From assembly GCA_015680685.1 (NCBI GenBank), contig MNCI01024352.1, forward strand, positions 635,319-699,318: DNA of 64,000 nucleotides. The letters run 5' to 3'. The stretch comes from Gnetum montanum (Eukaryota > Streptophyta > Gnetopsida > Gnetales > Gnetaceae). The translations under genes were made by a program, and so were the position numbers. Below are positions 48,906 to 60,580 of the stretch, piece after piece (the first letter of the stretch is position 1; every line of letters starts with the position of its first letter). Below the pieces are notes generated by a model. It ran no database searches. It was not told where the DNA came from and saw nothing but the letters and a program-made list of their open reading frames with translations.

Positions 48906-50484
48906 GAGTTCAACACCCATGGTTTTGTGGATATGCAAGCATGAATACTTCCAATCCTTTGTCATTTGCCCATGCCTCATGGGCAGGGTAGGGTAGGGTG
49001 TTGTAGTTCCAGAATAGGGTTCATGTCATTAATAAAGAGGCCTCTAGGGCATTTGCAGGATTACCACCCTTAGCATTTTGTTGATCCTTCGGAGATGCCC
49101 TTAGGCATTTTGTTGATCTTCTAGAGCTCTCGCCAACATTGGCAATAGTACCATCCCTAGGCTATGCTAACAGCATTACTAGCCTTGGGTATCTCATTAT
49201 TGGTTGGAGCTCTCACCATTAGCACCACTTGTTGGAGTACTAGTAGTACTATGGCCCAGCCACCTTACTACCATCCTCTAGCCCTCACCATTTCTTGGGT
49301 TTGGAAGCATGTTTAGCATCCTAGTTCTTTGCCATTTTGTTGGTTTTCAAGCTCCTATCCTTGGTGTGGAGTGTTGAGCACCTACATTGCCATCACCCTT
49401 GATTTCTTTGTTGGCCTCCCTAGGGTGCTTGCTTCTAGTGTGGCTACTAGAGCTTTTGTAGCTCTTTTGCTCTGGCACCTACATTAGTTTTTCTACATTA
49501 GCGTTGCAAGCTTTTATAGCTATTCCAACACTTGCAACACTTGCAGCATCCTTGCATCTAGTAGTTTACTCTCATCTCATTTTGTATGGTTGTTTTGCTT
49601 GTCTCCTTTACGTTGTATTTGTAGGATGAAGCCCTAAAGGAAATTGTGTAGAGACACATCTCATCGTAGCAGCAAGATGCCACATTACTCTGATGTGCAT
49701 GATCGAGCTAGCTGAACTGCTCAAGAGTGCATATCCCTATTACCCCGCTTTAACCTACTCACACTTACCCCTTTTGCCTTGCATTTCCCTACTTCCCTTT
49801 GCATCATCAAGTTTGCAATCCTTTTGACGCACATGGCATCCTCTTTGTGTCAACTGCAGAACCCATAATGGATGTAACAGAACTCGTCCTATGGAAAGCT
49901 TTTATAGGATAGTCAAAGTCTAAGCGCATGTAATGCAACTCATCCTAGGGAGGAAACACTTGTCCTACCCATGCAACATGGTTGCATTAAAGCAAAGCTT
50001 GTTAGGCAGCATGTAGTCCACTTGATGAAAAAGATCTTGCAACTAGCATCTTGCAATGTATAGAACCTAAAGTAGCTTCACCTTGCAAAAAAAAAGGGGG
50101 GGGGGGGGGGGGGGGNTTAGCAGAGCTACAATTTTGTAACCAGTTCAACCCTAAAACCGCATTGACCTTTTCATAAGCACTTCGAAAAGAGGTCCAACTT
50201 CATGAGCAAGCCATCTTGGTGCCATTAGCATTGACTCCCTTACAAGCACTTTGATGAGTGATCATCATTTGGTGACAAGCCATCATAGTGTCACACCTTG
50301 TATCCACATACATAGTTAGCATTTAACTCCCTTGTTATACCTTAGTTCATCTCCTTAACATGCCACCTATTATCCTTTACTTCAAACATATCATTATCCT
50401 TAGCACTCTTAGACATGGAAAAGAGACATTTGATCAGCAATTAACAAGTGATCCTAGTGCTGGGGTTGCTGTGATGTTTTGTGT
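48906..50484 (+). other. 3' untranslated region of element B
   Basis: No coding sequence recognised. Parts align with C (cccttagcattttgttgatcct; agtactatggcccagccac). Contains A9 followed by G20 and a single N at 50116, most likely an assembly or sequencing mark. Confidence 0.6.
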
Positions 50485-50538
50485 TCTTTGTTGACATCTC
50501 TCAGGCCACTCCTCTAGACGTCAACAAAGAGGGGCCAA
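50485..50538 (+). promoter_or_regulatory. Hairpin and polypurine tract before 3' LTR of B
   Basis: Arms tctttgttgac (50485-50495) and gtcaacaaaga (50520-50530), 11 bp perfect, 24-nt loop. The purine run aaagagggg (50526-50534) overlaps the right arm, and the LTR starts 4 bases later. Confidence 0.75.
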
Positions 50539-52184
50539 TGAAATAGCCACAAATTTGGAGTTCTCAGGTCTTAACTGAAGTCTTGGCTAAGTGTCAAAAC
50601 TTGGCAAGTTTTGTCTAAGTGTTGAGACTATGCTCCAGAGGGTAGTCAGCATAGTTGACACTAATAGGCCAGGTTTGTAAAATTTTTTAAGTGTTAATAA
50701 TAGCCACAAATTTTTTTGGAGTGTTTTGGCTATGCTCTCCCTATCGGGAGTGCACTCTAGAGCATAATCAACCTTGGAATAGCTAGTTTTGCAAATTTTC
50801 TCTAAGTGTCAGGCTAGAGGCTACTGAGCATGTATGGGATGGACGAAACAGTTTGGCAGATTTTGTAACTTTTGGTGCTACTCTCCTTGCGATGCTCTAG
50901 AGCCTAGCTAGTGTAGTTTGCATGCAGGCATCAATTTTGCAAGATTTTTCTAAGTGTTTGGGCTACACTCTCCTTGCCAAGATTATGCTCCAAAGCATAG
51001 TTAGCATAGCTAGCACTAAACTTCACTTCTTTGCAAGACTTACCTAACCCCTTAGGCTATGCTCTAGAGCATAGCTAGTGTAGCCATGTGAAACTACCCT
51101 CAGAAGCCTCTAGAACTTAGCACTAGCTTACATCTTAGCTCCAACATTTCTTCAATAAGCAAGATTAGCAACTTGCATTTCATTTGTAGCTCCCATTCAT
51201 TCCCAAGATGTACCTATGCTTGACACCACTCAAGAAAGTGGTAGCATAGTCCTAGAGCATAGTCTCCAAAACTATATTATTTTGCACTGTTTGTAGGTAC
51301 TTTGTAGTTTATCTAGCACTCTTACATGTAGTCTTAGCAATGTAGCCATAGTCTGGCAGTTTCATAGGATTCATTAAAGCACACCAGTAGGATACCATTT
51401 ACTCTTCGTGGGAGCATAGCTGGGGTTAGCATAGTCCCAACTACCCCTCTGCCATGTGGCACTTGACCTACGATTCACACTAATCCTAGGCCTATAAATA
51501 CCTCGGTGCTCCACATTTTAGGGGTTGGCAATTCAAAAGCAAGGTGGACATTTTTAAGCATTTGACAAACAAACTTGCTTTATCAGCACCCTAGCACTAG
51601 AGCACACTTAGCACCTTGGGGAACTTCAAGATCCTAGTGAACATTGTTGGATGGCACCCAGCACACCACACATCACTACAACCTATAGAACACTGTAGCA
51701 GCCAACTTGGCAGGCTCAAACTTTATAGTGGACATCAACCTTCACAACTAAAAACCTTGAGACTATGACTACATTGCCTACTACACCTGTTTGTACATTG
51801 CACACCTCCTCACCTTTTCTATACAGTTGAATATGCTCTCCCCCATTTGGGGTGGTGCCATCTTTCCTTTAGCTCGCATTTTGTGCATGTTTCACATTTT
51901 CTGTGCATTTTTCACTATTCATGTATTTATTTGCACATTTACACCTCTATTTTCATGCTTAAAAATTTAACTATGCTCACCCTCATGAGCACCATGAACA
52001 TCACATAAACACCTTAAAACACATTTCATCATAGCACCTGTAAGTCCTAGTTCGATTAACAAGACTATGCTAGGCACCCCGCTTTTGTTTTCCAGTAGGC
52101 CCTCATGTGGGAGCGGGGTCAAGACTATGTAATTGTGGATCTCTCGGTGTCCTATTCTAGCCTTCAAAATTTTCGATTGCTAAA
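50539..52184 (+). repeat. 3' LTR of element B
   Basis: 1646 bp, starts TGAAATAGCCACAAATTTGG and ends cgattgctaaa, where the terminal CA has become AA. TATAAATA at 51493-51500. Contains a perfect 18-bp palindrome ctatgctctagagcatag at 51057-51074. Confidence 0.9.
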
Positions 52185-52227
52185 ATAGGGAATACTTATC
52201 ACTCATCATTAGCATGGTTGTTGAGGA
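52185..52227 (+). repeat. End of F LTR after element B, with primer site
   Basis: atagg at 52185-52189 repeats 19243-19247 exactly and is the target duplication of B. Then gaatacttatcactcatca completes the F LTR, and tagcatggttgttgagga (52210-52227) is the decayed primer site (compare TGGCACCGTTGTCGAGGA in E). Confidence 0.85.
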
Positions 52228-52976
52228 ATTCATTTTAGCTATGTGTGCTAAATGTTTTTTTATTAAAGAAAAGAGAAGTGATTATATAAGGTCATTGTAT
52301 GAGTATAAAACCTAATCCTTAGAGAATAATAATAAGAATATTTTATTTAAGGAACACTACATACTTTCAAACTAAGATGTATTTTTCTCATAGGGTTGAT
52401 TCATCACTCACTAATAATTCTAACTAGCAACATGATAGAATAAAAAAAAATGTAGATGGAGTCCTTTAACAAGTTAAAGTTGTTTACTCTCATCCAGATA
52501 CTTATTGTCTAGACTTCACATTTGTTCTTCACTAAGATGAATAACTTTGATGGAGAGACCTGAAGGATAACATTGTATTTTCACCTGATTATGTAATTCC
52601 TTCCATGCTTATGGAAGCACTGATGAAGCTAGGACTTGAACCAACAGTCTTGAACTATTAAGTAATGAATCATATCTTTAGGGATTATTAATCAATGAAG
52701 GCTCAATTAAGAAAAGATAAACTCATGGAAACTCGTCATGAAGCCTTCAAAGGAAAAAAGGTGTTGATCACACTAAGATCATTATTAGAAAAGGAGGATA
52801 TTAAACATTCATTAGGGTGATCACAATGCTAAGTCCCTTCTCCCTTTGGTAAGGACAACACATTTCATCAATGGTTACATTTAATCTTGGCAATTGACCA
52901 AGAAAAGATAGAGTTGGACCCAAAGTTAGAAAGACCTTTAGGCCAAGGTCTCTTAGTCTGCAACCATGAGAATGAT
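52228..52976 (+). pseudogene. gag: Leader and N-terminal gag of element F
   Basis: Leader to about 52480, then a block that aligns with E 9700-10085 and G 16940-16440: ...CLDFTFVLH-type start, EDNIVFSPDYV remnant, a KAQLRKDKLMETRHEAFKGK stretch (52700-52760) and FGKDNTFHQWLHLILAID (52856). Codons are mostly readable in one frame between 52690 and 52940. The sequence is then cut by an insertion at about 52977. Confidence 0.5.
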
Positions 52977-55950
52977 TGTAATATCCTTATTAATTATTTA
53001 TAAAATGTTCTATAAATAACTAAAATAGATGTTATGAAATCCCCAAGAATATGGATTTAACCTTGATTTACTAATTCAAAAGGAAGTGGTAAAATAGATA
53101 AAAATTATTAGTTAGGAGCATAAATATAGTAGAACATTATAGTGTAGCAAAATTTTATATTACTTGCATATATAATTAAATAAATTTATTTAGAAAAAAA
53201 TTGAGTTTTACGCAACTGCAAAAGGTAGATGTTGAAAAATTTCACTAAGTGCATCATAAAATAGTACATAAAATAATGATCCTAACAAGACTTATTTTGT
53301 CTCAATCATACATCTAGAAATAAAGATATTTATGTTTGAAGTTTATGAAATTAATTAAATATATTAAATAAAATATTAATATATAATAATTAATATTAAA
53401 TTTTTCCTAATAAAAAATGTTCCTTGCAATTCCACGGTCCTAATAGTAGAGACAACAAATTCATATCCATCATACTTTAATATTTATTTATTTACAAAAA
53501 TATGTACATGGATCAAATATTTAAAAAGTGTACAAAGTTTCTATTTTAGAAAAATGTAAGATTTATAAAATTTAATTTTTAAGTTAAGAGGGTCCATCTT
53601 CTAAAGAATTGGTCCATCATCTCATGTTCATTTTTCGATGATTCCCTACCTACGCTAGGCTCTCTATATTGAAATGTAGAGTCAAAACCCCTCAAATAAG
53701 AATGGTTATCTTATTTTCGTCTTCATAGAGGGGAACGTTTCCAATCAAATATTCAAAAATATTTCATAGTCTAGAAATGCCACAAATTATTCTAAAAGTT
53801 CAAATAAAATCCAAAAATCCAAGGAATATATATTTTAATTATTTAATTATTTAATATTCAAAGATATCACAAATTTGTCTAACAAAATCCAAAGAATGTA
53901 TATTTTAACCAGGCATATCCAAAGGCTAAGTCTTGGTTATTCTTATTGCCAAAGGGACCCATAGATAGCTCTTAGAATAACCTTACTACTATCTTTAGAT
54001 TATGCTTTAAATTATTTTAATATCCATAAATATCACAAAATTATCCATAAAAAAATCCGAAGAGTGTATATTTTAATTAAGCATCTTTGAAGGGTAGGCC
54101 TTGGTTACCCTCACTACCAAAGGAACTCATTGAGAGCTCTTGGAATAACTTCACTACTATCATTGGATTAACTATCTAATTATTTAATGTCCAAAAGAGC
54201 CAAAGATCCATGATAGTCAAAAGTCCACAAAGTTCTTGCAAAATCATGTTCATATCAAAGGTAATCCAAAATAATCATAAAATAGTCAAGAAGAAAGTTG
54301 GGCAAAGTTTTCATAATTCTAGAAATTTACCATAAGAGAAATAATGGTAATGGATAGGATTAAAATATTCTTTTTCATAAAAACATACCCAAAATGATAA
54401 AATTTTGGTAGAATCTCAACATAATAATCAAAATTATAGAAGAATATAAGAAGATCAACAAATAGAAAGGTGGAATAGAAAATCTAAAGAAAAATAGGAT
54501 TTCTACATAAAAAGAAACATAAAATAATCTCTCTTATGAGGTCTACAACAAAATAGAACCACTATATAAAAAGAAAACTAAAATAATCTTTGTTACTTAT
54601 GCTAGTAGAGCTTTTAGAATCTTCTTAGTATCTTCATTTTCTACCTAATGCTCTTAATTTTTATTTGATTTTCTTAGTGCATTACACCTGAAACCCTTCT
54701 AAAAACTATGATGTGATGTATCTAAGGCCTCAACCTATTTATAAGAGTAAAAATGGAAGAAATCAGGCCCAAATTGGCTTCAAAATGGAGAAGAAAGGAC
54801 TAAAAAGGTCTTTAAGGAATAACATGACAAGACATTATTTGGCAAAAATGGCAATTAGAAATGAGATGACAAAAATGGATGCAGAAAACAAGCAGCAAAC
54901 AAAGTGGCTGAGAAAAGATAGTGGAAAAGGTTTTATGCATGATATGCATATAACATATACATATGTTATCCATATGTTATATGCATGTAATATACACTTC
55001 TTCTTCTTAACTTTTCATTTTTTCAAAAAGAGAATAAAAAATATTTTTAACTTGTTTTTTTATTATTTTCACTTTCATAAGTCCATTTTCCTTTTTTTTC
55101 TCTCCATTAATACCCTCACACTAAAACACTTGTAACATGCACACCAAGACTCCAAATCAAATTTTGTGGTATACTAAAATATTATCTAGGCATTACTTAT
55201 CATAATCACCTAGTTTAAATGCCAAAACTTTTATAGTATTTTAGCAAACTAGAAAATGTGATATTTAAAAAACTGTAACTCTGATTCTAGTGAACCAAGG
55301 GGCAAAACCAACATTTTTGAACATTTTGAACACATTGGTAAGGTCAGATGCTAGGTAGAACATCATTCTAAGGTAATTCCTTAATAAGTCTAGATTATGC
55401 AATATTTAATTATAATTAAAAATAAACTCCAAATCCTAGCTTAATGACATAAAGTGGTAAAGGATATGATTTGGGTAAAGTTAAGGTTCAAAATTGCTCC
55501 ATGAATAGAGTATTATATAATCACATATGTATAATAAAAATAAAAGATGCATAACTAGATGCACATAATAAAGCATAAATATACATAACTAAATGTGCTT
55601 AAAGAAGAAAATATGCATAGTTAAATAATTGTAAAGGCATGATAACTAACAAAAAGAAAAAATTCTTCCAATAATTGGATTTCAACATTTAAGCATCAAA
55701 TATTGAGAAGATTTATGATTGAGCTTAAATATTAGTGAAACAAAGGATAGAAAATTTTAACAAAATACCCTAACAAGCAAATTGCATTTACTTATGGAGG
55801 AAATCAATACCAACAACAGTAATAATAATAGTAATAACAATAAGTTAATCTATTGAAATGCATCTAACAACATGAAAGAATTAATTATATGCATTAAATT
55901 AAATAATTAAAACTATGTAAATTTCTAGGCTATGAAAACAACATAGAAAC
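52977..55950. mobile_element. Foreign ~3 kb insertion in the gag of F
   Basis: Absent from the matching region of E, D and G. The left edge starts TGTAATATCC after atgat, like a gypsy LTR start. The right edge is blurred (before 55965), and no target duplication is found. Contains three related tandem blocks at about 53777, 53865 and 54030 (tatcacaaa..., then gtatattttaa...), two of them continuing into ccttggtta-type sequence, and a perfect 15-bp inverted repeat (54944-54958 with 54972-54986). No domain is recognised, and the frame at 54713-55135 looks like chance. A long solo LTR is the simplest reading. Confidence 0.4.
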
Positions 55951-55959
55951 TATAGAAGT

Positions 55960-57910
55960 AGAGCTAGTTAGCATAACTCTCCTAGCTCTCCATCTTTATC
56001 ATTTACTTCATCATTTAGCTCATGAGGGGGAATGTGACTGAAATCAAAGGAGAAATGATTGTGGCCACAACAAAGATGATAGAAGACCCCATCATAGAAA
56101 TGGAAGAAGGGAACATGGAAAACAATAAGATGAAGAGGAGCATCATTACGAAAGAAGGCATAGTAGGCTACATCATAGGTGACATGATCATGATAGAGAC
56201 TATGATCAACATCATGACTATGATGAATCATTGCTTACTACAATAAACATGATTAACATCCAAGAAGTAGTTTATATTCATAGCAAGTATTAAAGAAATA
56301 CCCAGATTAAATGACTTAATATCAACAACATTACTAAGTTCAAAAGAGGCTATAACGCTAATTCGCAAAAACACTTGCAAGTCTTTCCTGATGCCTATGC
56401 CTTGAAAAATATTGAAAATGATTGGAAAAAGATCAAATTGTTCACAAGGATACTTATCAAAAAAGCTAAAAGTTGGTATCAGATCTTGAAACTAAAATCT
56501 ATTCACACATGAAGTACAATGTTAAAACTTTTTAATGCAAAATATCAAACATACTCCCAAGTGTCCAATTTGAGGAAACAAATTGAAGGGTGGAAATAGG
56601 ATAATAAAAAATACCTTGATGCAACCTTGGGTAAGTATTATGCATTACTATAGAGGTATCCAAGCCATGGTTTCTCTCAAAAGGAGTAGCTTCGTCACAT
56701 CATGGAAGGACTCAGAAATAAAACAAGGGAGACTTTTAGGGTCTATGTCCAAGGGAGATTATTAGAAATAAGAGCCCATAAGATTCAAAGACTTATTAAA
56801 AAATTATAAAATAAAGAAGGGGAGTTGAAAAAAGAGAAAGTGTAGAAGAGTGTAATAGAGATCCTTCCATTCACAAAAAGAAAGTATGTCTCTACGATCT
56901 AGAGGAAGAAATATCATTAGAAGAGGTTATGCAAAGGAAAATCTTATTAATTGAAAAATCTATCATAGAAATGTCAACTAAGGTAGATAAGATGTGGGAC
57001 CCCTTGGATGAGAAGTTCTAAATAGCACTCAAAATGGTAGATGAAACAACAGAAAAAAGAAACAAGGACAAGGACAAAAGAAGGGAAAAAGTCATAGGGA
57101 AGGATTTTTGTCAGACAAAAGGAAAGGTTGCAGTAGCAGATGAGGTCGTAGATTTAAATATGAACAATAAAGGATGTGACCTATGCTAGTATGAATATCC
57201 CAAGGGATGTTACCTAGTCCTATTACATTTGTAAGAATCTAGGTTTTATGTCTTAAATTTGAGGCATGTGAAGAGATAACCACCTAGGAGGTTATCTTAT
57301 CCTCAAGACAACTGTCTGTAACAATTTCACCAGCAATAGTACTACCCAAGTGAAATGTCACCTCTACCTTAGGACTATTATCATCAATGGTAAAATCTAT
57401 AGATGTAGGGGATGCCACCACTAAGATAGTAGTATCCTTATCGATAGCTAGATCCATATGGATATTATGTCCAATAGCCTAAAGTCACCAAGTGACTTTA
57501 TAACCCACTCTTCTTTCAAATTTTTTTCCTCAATCCTCTAAACACTATTAACCTACCATTCCATTCATCCAATCCTCTTCAACATACACTCCTCATTACT
57601 GACATCAACACTATTCACCTCAAGTCTCCAGTCCTTTATTACTTACACAATCAATGCAAGGTGAGATTCCTTCTTAGCATCAACAACGTATTGCCTCATG
57701 AGCAGTAAATTTAAGAAAGGATTACAACTCAAGAAGTTTTGAGCTCAAACATTCAAAATGCCATTTTGTAGGCCCAATAGTCCACCCAAATATTCTATAC
57801 ATATGTAGCTATAGATTATTATCAAACTAATCAGGGAACACCTATCAAGTTGCCTTCTAATAAAAAATCCCAAGATGTACAAACTATCATGTTAACTCAT
57901 GTAGTCACAA
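55960..57910 (+). pseudogene. gag: gag core and protease region of element F
   Basis: Picks up after the insertion with the Ser/His/Asp linker (55970-56230). The capsid core at 56330-56800 aligns closely with E: FKRGYNANSQKHLQVF, NDWKKIKLFTRILIKKAKSW, YQTYSQVSNLRKQIEGW, YPSHGFS and YVQGRLLEIRAHKIQRL. A charged stretch follows (57040-57170), then CDLC and YEYPKGCYLVLLHL (57178-57230), a possible zinc-binding block also seen in G. The protease is expected at about 57330-57910 but no catalytic triplet is clear. Stops and shifts throughout. Confidence 0.65.
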
Positions 57911-58109
57911 TCTAGATGAAGGTAGGACACCTTTATAGGAAAAGAATTTATCGTAAAAGTTTTCCAACTCACAAAATAACAAAAGAAAAAGTTGCCAAAG
58001 GTAGTTAACAAATGGCCAATAGCCTTTGCTTAGTCATATGATGAATTAACAAGAATAGATCCATGAATATGCTAGCATTGTATCTATATAGATTCCATCA
58101 TCAAATGTA

Positions 58110-59240
58110 AGAGACAATTGCAAAGAAGATTGAATCCAAAGCTAAAAAAAGTCATGGAAAAGGAAGTCAAGAAACTTCTCAAAGATAGGTTCATTTATTT
58201 AGTGGAAGTTAAAGAATGGATAAGTCCACTTTTTATGTACCAAAAAAAGATGGGAGTGAAGAGTCTGTATAGACTTAATTTTAATCAACATGTCCATTTT
58301 CAAAGATAATTTTTTGTTACTATTTGTGGACCAAGTATTGGACACCATTGCATGGCATAGTTACTATAGTTTTCTAGATGGATACAATGGATATAATCAA
58401 ATCCAAATTGTTCTAGAAGATTAGGTCAAAATAATGTTAAACAATCCTAAGGGAATCTTTACATACAAGAAGATGCCTTTTAGCCTATGAAACACCCTTA
58501 CAACCTTCCAATGCCTTGTCCTCAGTATATTTTAGCAACAGATTGGTAGTGGTATGGAAGTCATCATGGATGACTTTTTCACCTATGATACTGACTTTGA
58601 ACAAGCATTGGATTGTTTGAGAATATATTCAAGTGATGTGTAGAAATAAACCTATAGCTTAATTAGTAGAAGAATCATTTAATGATTCAAGAGGACATCG
58701 TTTTGGGGTATAGAGTTTTAGAAAAAGAAATTGAGGTAGATCTTGAAAAGATAAAGGTCATTTAAGAAATTACCAAATAAATTCAAACACTCAAATATGT
58801 GAGGTCATTTCTTGGACACACATGTTACTATAGGCATTTCATTGAAAATTTCTCCAAAATTACTAAGCCATTGGCTAAGCTTACCAAGAAGGATTAACCA
58901 TTTGAATGAATAGAGGGATGCAAGCAAGAATTCTAACATTTAAAGAAAAATCTCATAGAAACTCTAGTTCTGCATGCTCTTTATTAGTCCAAATCCTTTC
59001 ACATCATGACATATGCATCCAACTATGCATTGGAAGCAATGATTATACAAATGAATGATCCAAAATGTCCATATTACATCCATTGTGCAAGTTGAAGCAT
59101 TTTAGATGCACAACTCAACTACCCCACAATAGAAAAAGAACTTATGAAAATGGTGTATGAACTTAAGAAATTTAGGAACTGTGTGCTCAAATATCCCATT
59201 TTTTTTCATATTGATCATAGTTAAATTCACTTTCTAATGA
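58110..59240 (+). pseudogene. pol: RT and RNase H of element F
   Basis: RT starts with PKLKKVMEKEVKKLLKDRFI, then WISPLFMYQKKMGVKS (58217), where the usual form is WVSPVQVVPKKGG. The catalytic motif reads I-M-D-D (58563-58574) in EVIMDDFFTYDTDF; the first residue is normally Phe or Tyr. The palm and connection follow as FLGHTCYYRHFIENFSKITK (58813). The RNase H part at 58990-59220 includes YPTIEKELMKMVYELKKFRN. At least two frameshifts and many stops. It would copy the element's RNA into DNA in an intact relative. Confidence 0.75.
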
Positions 59241-59559
59241 ATAAGCCAAAAGTAAGCCCCCGTATCATCTTGTGATTGGTCATCTTGTAGGAATTTGATC
59301 TAACAGTGGTGGATAGAAAAAGAACCAAGAATGTAGTTACTGTTTATTTTTCTTGGTTTAGATGGGATAATAAGATTGATAAAGATCCTATATTTGACCA
59401 ATTCCCTAACGAAATTCTTTTTACTAAGGCAATAAAAGTTCAAATATCAAAGGTCTTAAACTGGTATGATGAATTCCTCTCATATCTACTCACACAGGAG
59501 ATTCCTATAGAATGGAATCATAAGAGGAAATAATAATTCCTTTACCAAGTTAAGAATTA

Positions 59560-60580
59560 TCTAGAAATAGAGGGTAACCTTTACAAAATTTATGCTAATG
59601 GCATGGTATAATGGTATGTACTTGATCGAGATTAGTTGAAAGTTCTCAAGGATGCTCATGAAGGTCCTTATGGGAACCATTATGCAGGAAGAAGAATAGG
59701 CATAAAATTCTAATGGTAGGATACTTATGGCCAAATCATTTCAAAGATATCCACCATTTTACTTGTTCTTATGAAAAATGTCAACAAGATGGAGGAATGA
59801 CTACTAGAATGAAAGGACCCCAATAATGGATTCAACCACTTGAGCTTTTTAACCTTTGGAGAATTGATTTTATGTGTCCTATCACTTCCATGTTCAATGA
59901 AAAATATTATATTATTTTTGTTGTTGACTATTATATGAGATAGTTTCAAGCTGCAGCCGTTTCTGATTGTACTTCTTCTACTGTCATTTGATTTTTTTAG
60001 CAAAAGGTGGTAAACAAGTTTGGTGTGCCAAGATCATTAATTTTGGATAATGGAACCCATTTTATGGGTGTTGCTTTTCATATGTTAATGAAATGCTTTG
60101 TAGTGGAACATAAACTCATAATACATTATTAACCTAAAGCCAATGATCAAGAAAAAGTAACCAATAGGGAAATTACATGAATCCTAACTAGGACTATTAG
60201 TAGATATAGGAAAGAGTAGAGCACTAAACTCAATAATGCCCTTTTGGCATACTTCTTAACATGAAAAATTCCTATAGGCTATTCTTCCTATGAACTACTG
60301 TACAGAAAGTTACCCAAACTTCCAATCCAAATAGAACTTTGTACAGTCACAACTACATATGAACTTGACCTAGGTATTAACTTGGCATAGAAAGAGAGAC
60401 TAATGATACTTAATATGCTAGTAAAAAATCAAAGGGTGGCTCAAATGATAAATGAAGTGCATAAGGCCTATAATAAATGACATCATGATGCACAAATTAA
60501 AAAATTTGCATTTAAACTAGAAGATAAGATTATCTATTGGAATCTTATGCATGTGCCTCAATGAACCAAGTTCCATACAC
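59560..60580 (+). pseudogene. pol: Integrase of element F, catalytic Glu changed
   Basis: The zinc region lies near 59650-59790 (HEGPYGNHYAGRR; CEKCQQDGG). First catalytic Asp at 59876 (RIDFMCP). Second Asp at 60046 (LILDNGTHF). The third position, 36 codons on in the same frame, is AAA at 60154-60156, so Glu is Lys. The tail IGYSSYELLYRKLPKLPIQI and a KLEDKIIYWN block match Athila-group integrases. The shift between the first and second Asp shows it is not functional. Confidence 0.75.

Larger units (their letters stand above)
19248..52184 (+). mobile_element. Element B: Tat-lineage retrotransposon, nested in F and split by C
   Basis: Full-length plus-strand element of about 19.4 kb once C (28830-42334) is subtracted. 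Order: 5' LTR 19248-20933, primer site, gag-protease 21300-25039, motif cluster, opposite-strand gene (44396 down to 25762, interrupted by C), second motif cluster, pol with RT, two RNase H domains and integrase (44886-48411), 30-bp tandem array, long 3' untranslated part, hairpin with polypurine tract, 3' LTR 50539-52184. Flanked by a perfect 5-bp duplication ATAGG (19243-19247 and 52185-52189). Every coding part is broken, so it cannot move by itself. Confidence 0.92.

Noticed and set aside
54713-55135. 140-codon plus-strand frame
   Set aside because: Low-complexity Lys/Phe-rich translation of AT-rich DNA crossing the inverted repeat at 54944-54986; no relative in the window.
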